64,000 nucleotides of DNA from Cytophagaceae bacterium (GCA_027486845.1 JAIXOL010000015.1:1-64000); one strand, 5' to 3'; counted from the first letter of the stretch, positions 1 to 7,431 are shown. Translations and numbers: made by a program. The notes: generated from the letters alone by a model not told the origin.

Positions 1-141
1 AGTGACCGTCCTTATCAAAAACGAGAAGAAAGTTCTGAGCGTAAGCCATTTGGCGAAAGAAGTGATAGAAAACCTTTCAGCAGTCACCGTCCTTATCAAA
101 AAAGAGAAGAAAGTTCTGAGCGTAAGCCATTTGGTGAAAGG
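1..141 (+). repeat. In-frame 81-base tandem repeat inside rluB
   Basis: Bases 1-58 recur at 82-141 with only a few substitutions (period 81 bases, 27 codons). The repeat continues off the left edge of the window or begins there. It encodes the basic, serine-rich tail of RluB. The period is a multiple of three, so copy number could change without breaking the frame. Confidence 0.85.
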
Positions 142-1176
142 AAAGATTTCGCTTCAAAATCTTTTGAAGATAAACCAAGAATTTTTTCTGACGAAAAGCC
201 TGCACATCCTTTTAGAAAAAGAGATGACAGCGGCCGAGCAACATCAAACGACCGAAAAAATGCTTATTCGGCTGACAAACCTCGTTTTCAGAAAAACGAA
301 CCGCACAATAGAGATTTCAAGCCGAAAGATAAATTTGAGCCAAAAGAAAACCAAGCAACTTCTGGGCGTATAGAAGCTCCAAATTATGATACAGAGCGTT
401 TGAAAAGCAAACTTCCTGAGAAAGTTCAGAAAAAAGTTATAAAAGAAGAAAGTGAGTCGCCGAAAGATGGTTCGGTAAGACTAAATCGTTACATTTCTAA
501 TGCAGGAGTAGCTTCTCGACGTGATGCTGACGAATTGATTGCATCAGGTCAAATTACTGTGAACGGTAAAGAAATTACAGAAATGGGCTATAAAGTGAAG
601 CCTACTGATGTAGTGAAATACGGCAAAAAAATATTGAGCCGCGAGAAACTAATGTATGTTTTATTGAACAAACCAAAAGATTTTATCACAACCACCGAAG
701 ACCCAGATGAGCGTAGAACAGTGATGGATTTAGTTAAAAATGCTTGTCCAGAACGTATCTATCCAGTAGGTCGTTTGGATAGAAATACAACAGGTTTATT
801 GCTTTTGACAAATGATGGAGAAGTGGCCGAAAAGCTTTCACACCCATCACATGAAATTAAGAAAATCTATCAGGTTGAGTTAGATAAGCCTATCACAACC
901 GAAGATTTTGAGACAATCATAAATGGTATTGATTTGGAAGATGGTTTCATCAAACCCGATGAATTAGCACTTGTTACGCCCGATGCCGAAGTTGTAGGAA
1001 TAAAGATTCATAGTGGTAAAAACCGCATCGTGCGTCGTATTTTTGAACACTTAGGATATGAAGTCTTGAAACTTGACCGAACCACTTACGCTGGCCTTGA
1101 CAAAAAAGACCTCCCACGCGGAAAATGGCGTTTCCTGACCGAGAAAGAAGTGATTCGCTTGAAATATATGCTCTAA
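1..1176 (+). CDS. rluB: 23S rRNA pseudouridine synthase RluB-type, 5' end outside window
   Basis: The frame is open from base 1 to the stop at 1176, so the first ATG in the window (400) is not the start. From about 475 there is an S4 RNA-binding domain (VRLNRYISNAG, ASRRDADELIASG), then the RluB/E/F catalytic core: the motif GRLDRNTTGLLLLTNDG places the catalytic Asp at 778-780, and KNRIVRRIFEHLGYEVLKL is the C-terminal RNA-contact region. Upstream of 400 the protein is a charged low-complexity tail rich in R, K, E, S and P, with a near-perfect 27-residue repeat (RPYQKREESSERKPFGER seen twice). Such tails are common on Bacteroidota RluB and probably bind RNA. Family role: pseudouridine formation in 23S rRNA helix 89 region. 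The exact target is inferred. Confidence 0.9.
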   Translation, partial: SDRPYQKREESSERKPFGERSDRKPFSSHRPYQKREESSERKPFGERKDFASKSFEDKPRIFSDEKPAHPFRKRDDSGRATSNDRKNAYSADKPRFQKNEPHNRDFKPKDKFEPKENQATSGRIEAPNYDTERLKSKLPEKVQKKVIKEESESPKDGSVRLNRYISNAGVASRRDADELIASGQITVNGKEITEMGYKVKPTDVVKYGKKILSREKLMYVLLNKPKDFITTTEDPDERRTVMDLVKNACPERIYPVGRLDRNTTGLLLLTNDGEVAEKLSHPSHEIKKIYQVELDKPITTEDFETIINGIDLEDGFIKPDELALVTPDAEVVGIKIHSGKNRIVRRIFEHLGYEVLKLDRTTYAGLDKKDLPRGKWRFLTEKEVIRLKYML

Positions 1177-1364
1177 TGTTTAACGCAAAATGTTTAATTT
1201 TGATTGAGAGGGAGGAATGCTTGATTTAACATTAAGATTGCATAAAAATCTGTGAGACTTCCTTGCAGATTTTTATGTTTTTGAAGTTATTTTCCATCAT
1301 TCCTCATAAAACATTAATCATTAAGCATTCATCATTAAATAAAACTCCTTACAACAAAATTTAT

Positions 1365-1372
1365 TATCTTTG
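1365..1372 (+). promoter_or_regulatory. Candidate -7 box for the comA-like gene
   Basis: TATCTTTG matches the Bacteroidota -7 consensus TAnnTTTG and lies about 31 bases before the ATG at 1403. No clear TTG is seen at the -33 position, so this rests on the -7 box alone. Confidence 0.45.
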
Positions 1373-1402
1373 CCCTTGATTCAAAAAACAAGATAAAAGT
1401 AA

Positions 1403-2230
1403 ATGATGAATTATAGTTTAAACCACGTACCGAAACGTACAGCGAAACCTCGTGAGTCTGGCCTAACGATGGTAATGGATAAAGGTCTCAGTATCAGAGA
1501 AGTAGAAGATATGTTGGATGTTTCGGCACCGCATATAGATATTGTAAAACTTGGCTGGGCAACTTCATTTGTAACTCCAAATCTAAAAGATAAAGTAAAA
1601 GTATATCAAGATGCAGGTATTCCACTTTATTTTGGCGGAACACTCTTCGAAGCATTTGTAGCCCGTGACCAATTTGAAGATTATTTAAGAGTTTTAGATC
1701 AATATAAACTCGAACACGCCGAAGTCTCTGACGGCTCAATCGAAATTCCGAGCGATGAAAAATGCGAATATATTCGTCGTTTGGCTACTCGTGTTAAAGT
1801 GCTTTCGGAAGTAGGTTCAAAAGATGCCGAAAAGATTTTTGCTCCCTACAAATGGATTGAAATGATGCAGTCGGAACTTGATGCTGGTGCTTGGAAAGTA
1901 ATCGGTGAAGCCCGTGAAGGTGGAAACGTTGGTCTTTTCCGTAGCAGTGGCGAAGTGCGTCAAGGTTTGGTTGATGAAATCATTCATGCCATTCCTGCCG
2001 AGAAAATCATTTGGGAAGCACCCCAAAAATCTCAACAGGTTTATTTTGTTAAATTAGTAGGAACAAACGTAAATCTCGGGAATATTGCACCTCACGAAGT
2101 AATTCCGCTCGAAACCATTCGTTTGGGCTTACGTGGAGATACTTTTGCTCATTTCTTGCCAGAAAAAACAAAAAAACGTTTCAAACTCGGCAAATACAGC
2201 GGCGATAAGCGTATTACGCAAGAAGAGTGA
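1403..2230 (+). CDS. comA: Phosphosulfolactate synthase (ComA family)
   Basis: The protein of 275 residues matches the ComA/HSA32 TIM-barrel family throughout: DKGLSIREVEDML, HIDIVKLGWATS, FGGTLFEAFV, VSDGSIEIP, EGGNVGLFRSSGEVR and LGLRGDTFAHF are all typical. ComA adds sulfite to phosphoenolpyruvate to give (R)-phosphosulfolactate. In methanogens this starts coenzyme M synthesis and in Bacillus spores it leads to sulfolactate. In Bacteroidota a role in making sulfonates for sulfonolipids is conceivable but is inference; no other sulfonate gene is adjacent. ATG codons at 1403 and 1406 both fit as start; the first is taken. The following gene is unrelated. Confidence 0.85.
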   Translation: MMNYSLNHVPKRTAKPRESGLTMVMDKGLSIREVEDMLDVSAPHIDIVKLGWATSFVTPNLKDKVKVYQDAGIPLYFGGTLFEAFVARDQFEDYLRVLDQYKLEHAEVSDGSIEIPSDEKCEYIRRLATRVKVLSEVGSKDAEKIFAPYKWIEMMQSELDAGAWKVIGEAREGGNVGLFRSSGEVRQGLVDEIIHAIPAEKIIWEAPQKSQQVYFVKLVGTNVNLGNIAPHEVIPLETIRLGLRGDTFAHFLPEKTKKRFKLGKYSGDKRITQEE

Positions 2231-2234
2231 TATT

Positions 2235-2261
2235 GAGTTCTAAGTTCTGAGTTCTGAGTTT
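2235..2261 (+). repeat. Left inverted repeat beside four-helix-bundle gene
   Basis: A run of GTTCTGAGTTCTGAG-type heptamers. The 17 bases at 2243-2259 are a perfect reverse complement of 2694-2710, so together the two arms bracket the four-helix-bundle gene. Confidence 0.8.
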
Positions 2262-2291
2262 ATTTCACTGTATTTTTTTGCTGTTTTTTTT

Positions 2292-2714
2292 ATGAAAAAT
2301 ACTGAAAGCATAATTGAGCAAAAATCTTTTAGGTTTTCTGTGAGGATTATCAATTTGTATAAGTTTTTACAGGAAAATACTAAAGAATATGTTCTATCAA
2401 AGCAAGTTTTAAAAAGCGGAACATCGATTGGAGCAAATGTAAACGAAGCTCTTTCAGCAGAATCCACCTCAGACTTTATACATAAATTAGGCATTGCCTC
2501 AAAGGAAGTGCGAGAAACTTCATATTGGCTTCGACTACTGTGTGAAACTCAATTTATAGATGCCAAATCTTTTGAGTCAATTCATGGCGAATGTTTAGAA
2601 TTATTAGAAATTATCAATAGTATTATTTTAACCACAAAGCAAAAACAAGAGGAAAAAGAGAAAGAAATCAGAGTAGAAATCATAGAAACGGACACTCAGA
2701 ACTCAGAACTCTAA
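2292..2714 (+). CDS. Four-helix-bundle protein (23S rRNA intervening-sequence family)
   Basis: The 140 residues match the small S23/four-helix-bundle family (TIGR02436 type). The diagnostic stretch is VLKSGTSIGANVNEALSAES, followed by FIHKLGIASKEVRETSYWLRLL. The family occurs inside 23S rRNA intervening sequences and also free in Bacteroidota and other genomes. Its structure is a pentamer of helical bundles and its function is unknown. The last codons (QNSEL) are supplied by the right arm of an inverted repeat that brackets the gene. It sits between two unrelated plus-strand genes, which suggests it arrived as a small cassette. Start chosen at ATG 2292. Confidence 0.85.
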   Translation: MKNTESIIEQKSFRFSVRIINLYKFLQENTKEYVLSKQVLKSGTSIGANVNEALSAESTSDFIHKLGIASKEVRETSYWLRLLCETQFIDAKSFESIHGECLELLEIINSIILTTKQKQEEKEKEIRVEIIETDTQNSEL

Positions 2715-2727
2715 ACTCAGAACTCTC
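2694..2727 (+). repeat. Right inverted repeat overlapping the end of the four-helix-bundle gene
   Basis: An array of ACTCAGA-type units; 2694-2710 is the exact reverse complement of 2243-2259. It contains the last codons and stop of the four-helix-bundle gene and ends just before the dedA start. Confidence 0.8.
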
Positions 2728-2730
2728 ATC

Positions 2731-3372
2731 ATGGAATTCATACATTTTATTTTAGATTTTTTAAAAGACCCATTGACTACGCTTCAATGGTTTTTAGCCG
2801 AATACGATACGCTAACTTACGCTATCTTGTTTCTGATTATTTTTGTAGAAACTGGCTTTATTATCATGCCTCTTTTGCCTGGCGATTCGCTGCTTTTTGC
2901 GGTGGGTTTGTTGGCTTCCACAACTGGTAAACTTGATATTGCTTTCGTGATTCCATTATTGATTGTTGCTGCTCTTTTGGGCGATAACGTCAATTATTTA
3001 GTCGGAAAAAACTTTAGTAATTTCATTAAATCTCGTGAAAAAATACTTTTCTTGAAGCGTGAATACATCACAAAAACGGAAGAATTTTACGAAAAACACG
3101 GCGGAAAAGCTGTAATTATTGCTCGTTTTATGCCAATTATTCGTACAATTGCTCCATTTGTGGCGGGTGCGGGTAGCATGAAATACGGTAAATACATTAC
3201 GTTTTGCGTGTTAGGAGCGGTTTTGTGGGTAACGAGTATCACGCTTTTGGGCTATTTCTTGGGTTCAAATGAATGGGTAAAACATAATTTCGAGAAGGTT
3301 GTTTTAGGAATTGTTTTCATTTCGATTTTACCAATGATTGTTGGAATCTTGAAAGCAAAATTTTCTAAATAA
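2731..3372 (+). CDS. DedA family membrane protein
   Basis: Polytopic inner-membrane protein of 213 residues with the DedA/VTT signature. It has the re-entrant motif FVETGFIIMPLLPGDSLLF near residues 38-57, then GDNVNYLVGK, and FMPIIRTIAPFVAGAGSMKY near residues 130-150. Hydrophobic segments at about 30-60, 70-92, 128-165 and 190-207 fit the family topology. DedA/VTT proteins act in lipid scrambling and undecaprenyl-phosphate recycling and are needed for membrane homeostasis. Which lipid this one handles cannot be told. It begins 16 bases after the stop of the preceding gene and is followed at 2 bases by the PPC-domain gene, so those two are probably cotranscribed. Confidence 0.88.
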   Translation: MEFIHFILDFLKDPLTTLQWFLAEYDTLTYAILFLIIFVETGFIIMPLLPGDSLLFAVGLLASTTGKLDIAFVIPLLIVAALLGDNVNYLVGKNFSNFIKSREKILFLKREYITKTEEFYEKHGGKAVIIARFMPIIRTIAPFVAGAGSMKYGKYITFCVLGAVLWVTSITLLGYFLGSNEWVKHNFEKVVLGIVFISILPMIVGILKAKFSK

Positions 3373-3374
3373 TA

Positions 3375-3860
3375 ATGATGAAATTCTTCTTTAAGTCTTT
3401 GATAATCAGCTTGTTCGCTATGCAAATCAATGCCCAGCAATTATCGACGTCGGTCACACAAAGCTATGCTTTTAGGCTACGACCCAATCAAGATTTAAAG
3501 AAAGAACTTCAAAGATTCATTGACGAAAAACAAATATCGGCCGCTTGCCTACTTACCTGCGTGGGTAGCTTGACATCAGTAAATATCAGATACGCCAACC
3601 AAGAAAAATACGAGATGCTCAAAGGGCATTTCGAGATTGTTTCCTTGGTTGGTGTTTTGTCAAAAAATGGTTCACATATTCATATTTCGGTGAGCGATTC
3701 GACTGGCAAAACCATTGGCGGCCATTTGGGCGATGAAAGCCTGATTTATACAACTGCCGAAATCGTACTCGGAATAATGCCCGACTATGATTTTGTACGA
3801 GAACCCGACCCAACCTTTGGCTATAAAGAACTCGAAGTTCGCCGCCGAAAAAAGAAATAA
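3375..3860 (+). CDS. Exported PPC/DUF296 domain protein
   Basis: 161 residues: an N-terminal signal peptide (MMKFFFKSLIISLFAMQINA) followed by a PPC/DUF296 domain. The domain is recognised from ACLLTCVGSLTSVNIRYAN, then GSHIHISVSDSTGKTIGGHLG, with the His residues that usually bind metal. PPC domains form trimers and are best known fused to AT-hooks in plant DNA-binding proteins; free bacterial copies are of unknown function. A signal peptide implies export to the periplasm, which argues against a DNA-binding role here. It starts 2 bases after dedA, implying coexpression. The C-terminus is basic (EVRRRKKK). Confidence 0.8.
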   Translation: MMKFFFKSLIISLFAMQINAQQLSTSVTQSYAFRLRPNQDLKKELQRFIDEKQISAACLLTCVGSLTSVNIRYANQEKYEMLKGHFEIVSLVGVLSKNGSHIHISVSDSTGKTIGGHLGDESLIYTTAEIVLGIMPDYDFVREPDPTFGYKELEVRRRKKK

Positions 3861-3874
3861 ATTTTGAACTAAGT

Positions 3875-3935
3875 AAATTTTCCTCCTTATTTTCAAGGAG
3901 GGGTGGCCCTGACGAAGTCGGGACGGGGTGGTTAG
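3875..3935. repeat. Dispersed GC-rich repeat, CCTCCTT...AAGGAGGGG...GGGGTGGTT type
   Basis: A stem-loop (CTCCTTATTTTCAAGGAG) followed by a GC-rich block ending GACGGGGTGGTTAG. Two related copies in inverted orientation occur at 35701-35796 and 35837-35893, and a fragment (GACGGGGTGGCC) lies near 46790. The base composition is far richer in G than the surroundings. Confidence 0.75.
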
Positions 3936-3972
3936 TTTTCACTACCTATATAAATTTTATAAGACCCAAATT

Positions 3973-4716
3973 ATGAACGCCTACGCATTAATCGGATTTC
4001 CACTCGGACATTCGTTTTCAAAAAAATATTTTACCGAAAAATTTGAAAAAATGGGTCTTTCCGAAACCCACGAATATAAACTTTTTGAGTTGCTTGATAT
4101 TCAAGAACTTCCTCAGTTATTGAAAAATGAGACGAACCTGAAAGGCTTAAACGTGACAATTCCGCACAAACAAGCAGTAATGCCTTTTTTAGATGGACTT
4201 GATGAGTCGGCCGAAAAAGTTGGGGCGGTAAATGTCATAAAATTCATGGAAGAAGGCCGACTAATCGGCTATAATTCAGACTATTATGGTTTTAAAACTT
4301 CGCTCGAAAATTTCCTTTCCGAAGTTAATATGTCATCAATTAAAGCACTCGTTTTAGGCAATGGTGGAGCAGGAAAAGCAGTTGTGGCGGCACTGAAAGA
4401 TTTAGGAATTGACTATAAAACTGTTTCCCGAACCAAGTCAGAAGAGAATATTTCTTATGATGAAATACCGAGTTTAATAGCTGATTATCAATTGATTATC
4501 AACTGTTCTCCCGTCGGAACTTACCCGAAATCCGAGCAATGTCCTAATATACCGTACGAATCTCTGACTGAAAATCATTATCTCTACGATTTGGTGTATA
4601 ATCCCCTTGAAACGCTTTTTCTGCAAAAAGGAAAAGAAAAAGGAGCAAAAATACATAATGGCCTACGGATGCTTCATTTGCAAGCTGAGAAAGCTTGGGA
4701 AGTTTGGAATTCGTGA
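3973..4716 (+). CDS. aroE: Shikimate dehydrogenase
   Basis: Reduces 3-dehydroshikimate to shikimate with NADPH in aromatic amino-acid synthesis. The N-terminal substrate domain has YALIGFPLGHSFSKKYF (shikimate-contacting Ser residues) and GLNVTIPHKQAV with the catalytic Lys; an Asp of EVNMSS/NSDYYGF follows. The Rossmann domain starts at LVLGNGGAGKAVVAAL, and LIINCSPVGTYP and YDLVYNPLET are family hallmarks. The frame is open from 3928, but ATG 3973 gives the usual MNAYALIGFPLGHS start and a 247-residue protein of normal length; the upstream extension is low quality and follows a repeat. The gene is monocistronic or leads into the ferredoxin gene. Confidence 0.93.
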   Translation: MNAYALIGFPLGHSFSKKYFTEKFEKMGLSETHEYKLFELLDIQELPQLLKNETNLKGLNVTIPHKQAVMPFLDGLDESAEKVGAVNVIKFMEEGRLIGYNSDYYGFKTSLENFLSEVNMSSIKALVLGNGGAGKAVVAALKDLGIDYKTVSRTKSEENISYDEIPSLIADYQLIINCSPVGTYPKSEQCPNIPYESLTENHYLYDLVYNPLETLFLQKGKEKGAKIHNGLRMLHLQAEKAWEVWNS

Positions 4717-4788
4717 TTAAAGGAAGGCTTCGCCTAAAGTTTGCTTAAATTTGTTGTAATACAATCAAAAATCATAAAAAATAAAAAA

Positions 4789-5106
4789 ATGAAATTCAAT
4801 AAGCACGTATTTGTTTGTACAAACGATAAAGACGCACCAAAAAAATGTTGTGGAAGTGAAAGAGGTATGGCTTTGGTCGATGCCTTCAAAGAAGAATTAA
4901 AAGACCGTAATTTATTGACCGAAATTAGAGCTCAAAAAACAGGTTGTTTAGATACTTGCGGAATGGGACCGTCTGTGGTGGTTTATCCAGAAGGTGTTTG
5001 GTACGGAAATGTACAGCCATCAGATATTAAAGAAATCGTAGAAAGCCATTTGGTAAACGACCAGCCAGTTGAGCGTTTGCAGCTAAAATTTGCACCAAAA
5101 GCATAA
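4789..5106 (+). CDS. Thioredoxin-like (2Fe-2S) ferredoxin
   Basis: 105 residues counted from ATG 4789, which is preferred to the TTG at 4741 because it gives the usual MKFNKHVFVCTN start. Cysteines at HVFVCTND, KKCCGSERG, TGCLDTCGMGPSVVVYPEG match the thioredoxin-fold 2Fe-2S ferredoxin family (NuoE C-terminal/Shethna-like). It is likely a small soluble electron carrier. The partner is not known, and no redox enzyme is adjacent. The HAD gene begins 5 bases downstream, so the two are probably one transcript. Confidence 0.85.
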   Translation: MKFNKHVFVCTNDKDAPKKCCGSERGMALVDAFKEELKDRNLLTEIRAQKTGCLDTCGMGPSVVVYPEGVWYGNVQPSDIKEIVESHLVNDQPVERLQLKFAPKA

Positions 5107-5110
5107 TTTT

Positions 5111-5809
5111 ATGGCCTACAAACATCTTTTCTTTGACCTCGACCATACGCTTTGGGATTTTGAAAAAAACTCGGCTGAATGCTTGGCTGATATTTATGAA
5201 ATTTTCGATTTTAAAAGTCTAAATATCAGTACTTTAGAGTCATTTCAGCAAGAATTTTCGGTTGTAAATAGACATCACTGGAGTTTGCTCGAACAAAACC
5301 TAATTACACACGAAGACCTTCGCCGTAGAAGATTTCAAGAAACGCTCGAAAATCTCGGAGTAAAAGACCTCGAAAAGTCATTTGGTTTAGAAATCAATGA
5401 ATATTTTCTCGAACTTTTGCCCAAAAAAGCTCATTTGATTGAAGGAGCAATTGATGTGTTAGAGTATCTTTTACCCAAATACGAATTGCATATTATAAGT
5501 AATGGTTGGCAGGATATTCAAGTAAACAAAATGAAAAGTTCTGAAATACACCATTATTTCGGAGAAATCATTACCAACGAATTGGCTGGTACACGAAAAC
5601 CCGACCGCCGAATTTTTGATTATGCCATCGAAGTTACAAAAGCTGATTTGGTCGAAAGTTTGATGATTGGCGATAATTATGAAGCCGATATTTTGGGAGC
5701 AATCAATGCCAAGATGGACACGGTTTTTTATAATCCTGATAATATTCCAACGAGTCAGAAACCAACTTTTGATATAAAGAAATTGGTTGAATTGAAAGAG
5801 ATTTTGTGA
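5111..5809 (+). CDS. yjjG: HAD hydrolase, YjjG-type pyrimidine nucleotidase
   Basis: 232 residues with the HAD motifs in order: motif I FFDLDHTLWDFEKNS (nucleophile Asp and acid/base Asp), motif II IISNGWQ, motif III Lys in TRKPDRRIFDYA, motif IV MIGDNYEADILGA. The DHTLWDFEKN form and length fit YjjG, a 5'-nucleotidase that cleans non-canonical pyrimidine nucleotides. The ATG at 5111 is chosen over an upstream in-frame ATG at 5090 that lies inside the ferredoxin gene. Substrate is inferred from family. Confidence 0.85.
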   Translation: MAYKHLFFDLDHTLWDFEKNSAECLADIYEIFDFKSLNISTLESFQQEFSVVNRHHWSLLEQNLITHEDLRRRRFQETLENLGVKDLEKSFGLEINEYFLELLPKKAHLIEGAIDVLEYLLPKYELHIISNGWQDIQVNKMKSSEIHHYFGEIITNELAGTRKPDRRIFDYAIEVTKADLVESLMIGDNYEADILGAINAKMDTVFYNPDNIPTSQKPTFDIKKLVELKEIL

Positions 5810-5814
5810 AATTG

Positions 5815-5839
5815 TAGGACAAGCTGGAAGCTTGTCCTA
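5815..5839. terminator. Perfect 11-bp stem-loop after yjjG-like gene
   Basis: TAGGACAAGCT, loop GGA, AGCTTGTCCTA, starting 6 bases after the stop. It lacks a strong T run, but it belongs to a repeat family with TAGGACA arms also found at 24380-24484 and 28285-28309. Confidence 0.6.
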
Positions 5840-5854
5840 TTAAATTTATAAACA

Positions 5855-6313
5855 ATGAAAATCGAATACGACGCCATCATCCATAAAGACGAAGAACATA
5901 ATGGTTCTTACTGCGATATTCCTTTTAATGTTCTCGAAACTTTTGGGAAGAAAAGAGTAAAAATCAAAGCCCTCATTGATGCCGTTGAATACCGTGGGCT
6001 ACTTACACCAATCAATGGGCGGCAAATACGGACTTTTTATGAATAAAGAAGTGCGTGATAAAGTAGGCAAAACCTACGGCGAAACTGTGCATATTTCTAT
6101 CGAAGAAGATACTGAGCCAAGAGTGGTTGAAATACCACAAGATTTGCTCGAAGCAATGTTGGCTGCCGATGTAAACCATTCTTCGACAGCCTATCTTTCA
6201 CGCACCAAAAAGAATATGCTCAATGGATTTTGGATGCTAAGAAGGAAGAAACTCGCCAAAATCGAATAGTAAAAGCCATCGAAATGATGCAGAATAAAAT
6301 CAAAACCAGATAA
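5855..6313 (+). pseudogene. DUF1905/YdeI-like protein, broken by two frameshifts
   Basis: Three reading-frame segments join into one DUF1905-type protein. The first runs from ATG 5855 to about 6013 (IEYDAIIHKDEEHNGSYCDI ... VEYRGLLTPI). The second runs from about 6015 to 6209 (MGGKYGLFMNKEVRDKVGK ... EEDTEPRVVEIP). The third, from 6212 to the stop at 6313, reads KEYAQWILDAKKEETRQNRI then VKAIEMMQNKIKTR, the usual C-terminal bacteriocin-protection helix. One base is extra near 6011-6014, and one A is missing from the A run at 6207-6211. No single frame can make the full protein. Either the gene is decayed or the sequence has two errors. Intact relatives are small proteins of unknown biochemical role. 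Confidence 0.8.
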
Positions 6314-6324
6314 TTTTAGATTTC

Positions 6325-6807
6325 ATGCAAGCTACCGCCCAAAATTTACGCCAAACCCTCGACCATGTAATGCCGTTTTTACGTGCTATTACTGACGAAG
6401 AAGCAAGTATTAAGCCTTTACCCCATAAATGGTCGAAGAAGGAAATTTTAGGGCATTTGATAGATTCAGCTTGTAATAATCAACAGAAATTCGTCAGAAT
6501 GATGGCACAACCGCACTTTGATTTTGTGGGTTACGCTCAAGATTTTTGGGTAAGTGAGCAGCACTATAATCAAGCATCTTGGCAAGACGTAGTTAGTTTG
6601 TGGTATGCTTATAATCAACACATTGCCCACATCATTGAATTTGTAAATCCTGATTTTCTACAAAATACAATTACCATAAATGGCATTGGGCTTTTCAAAC
6701 TCGAATTTATCATGCAAGATTATGCCGAGCACTTAAAACACCACTTAAAAGCTATTCTGCCCGAAATTGGCTTAGAAAGTACATTCTCAAATGTTTATAG
6801 TGCCTAA
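6325..6807 (+). CDS. DinB-like metal-dependent protein
   Basis: 160 residues of the DinB/DfsB four-helix fold. Three His expected to hold a divalent metal appear in LGHLIDSACNN, and in YAEHLKHHL near the C-terminus; KPLPHKWSKKEILGHL and WVSEQHYNQASWQDVV are typical. Members act as thiol transferases or hydrolases, or have no known role. The specific reaction cannot be assigned. It lies 12 bases after the frameshifted DUF1905 gene and ends just before a double stem-loop that separates it from convergent genes. Confidence 0.8.
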   Translation: MQATAQNLRQTLDHVMPFLRAITDEEASIKPLPHKWSKKEILGHLIDSACNNQQKFVRMMAQPHFDFVGYAQDFWVSEQHYNQASWQDVVSLWYAYNQHIAHIIEFVNPDFLQNTITINGIGLFKLEFIMQDYAEHLKHHLKAILPEIGLESTFSNVYSA

Positions 6808-6816
6808 TCTATGTGG

Positions 6817-6879
6817 AACGAAACTCCAGTTTCGTTTGAAAATGAGCGAAATAAAGCTTTTTATAACTCTATTTCGCTC
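6817..6879. terminator. Two adjacent stem-loops between convergent genes
   Basis: The first is AACGAAACT-CC-AGTTTCGTT (6817-6836). The second pairs GAGCGAAATA (6844-6853) with TATTTCGCTC (6870-6879). They sit between the stops of the DinB-like gene and the minus-strand FMN reductase, so they probably end transcription from both sides. Confidence 0.6.
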
Positions 6880-6888
6880 AAAATATAT

Positions 6889-7431
6889 TTACTTCACCAA
6901 ACTTTCGGCCAACCACAAATATTCCTTCACAAAAACCTCTACCTGTTTTTGGAACGATTCATCCAATAAATTTCCTTCGGCATCAAATTTCTTATCAACC
7001 AATGGCGTAATAAGCATTTGCGGTGAAGCGATTCCGAAAAGAGCAGCAACCAATAGCTGCATTTGTTGGCTTGCACGCATTCCGCCCATTGCTCCAACCG
7101 AAGCCGTCACGATTCCAAAAGGCTTGTGGATTTGTTTTGGAAAATGGTCGAGTAGATTCTTCATCGCAGGCGAATAACTTCCGTTAAATTCGGGTGTAAC
7201 CAAAATAAAAGCATCAGCAGGAAATATTCTTTCTCCCAAATGTTTCCATTCTTCGGGAACTGCTTCGAGCGAAGTCCATACTTTCTGAATTGCAGGAAGT
7301 GGAAAATCACTTACATCCAATAAATTCACTTCGTGTGTGGTTGTTTCTGACAAAAATTTGTGTAAAAATTTCGCAACTCTTACCGTTACGCTTTCGTGGC
7401 GGGGGCTTCCCGAAATAATTTCAATTTTCAT
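6889..7431 (-). CDS. NADPH-dependent FMN reductase family protein
   Basis: 180-residue flavodoxin-fold protein. The N-terminal phosphate-binding loop is ISGSPRHESVTVRVA. TPEFNGSYSPAMKNLLDH (about residues 79-96) is the family signature, and TASVGAMGGMRASQQM is the second flavin loop. It likely reduces FMN, quinones or azo compounds in the cytosol. The substrate is unknown. It starts 39 bases after the pirin gene and both run in the same direction, so a two-gene redox-stress operon is plausible. Confidence 0.87.
   Translation of the reverse strand: MKIEIISGSPRHESVTVRVAKFLHKFLSETTTHEVNLLDVSDFPLPAIQKVWTSLEAVPEEWKHLGERIFPADAFILVTPEFNGSYSPAMKNLLDHFPKQIHKPFGIVTASVGAMGGMRASQQMQLLVAALFGIASPQMLITPLVDKKFDAEGNLLDESFQKQVEVFVKEYLWLAESLVK

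Noticed and set aside
1-141. Possible CRISPR-like tandem repeat
   Set aside because: The period is 81 bases with near-identical units and no unique spacers; it encodes in-frame protein repeats.
2-373. 123-codon frame at the left edge
   Set aside because: It is out of frame with rluB, whose frame is open through the whole stretch and joins a recognised S4/pseudouridine synthase domain. The repeats make both frames look ordered.
6791-7177. 128-codon plus-strand frame
   Set aside because: Antisense to the FMN reductase gene and runs through the stem-loops between convergent genes.
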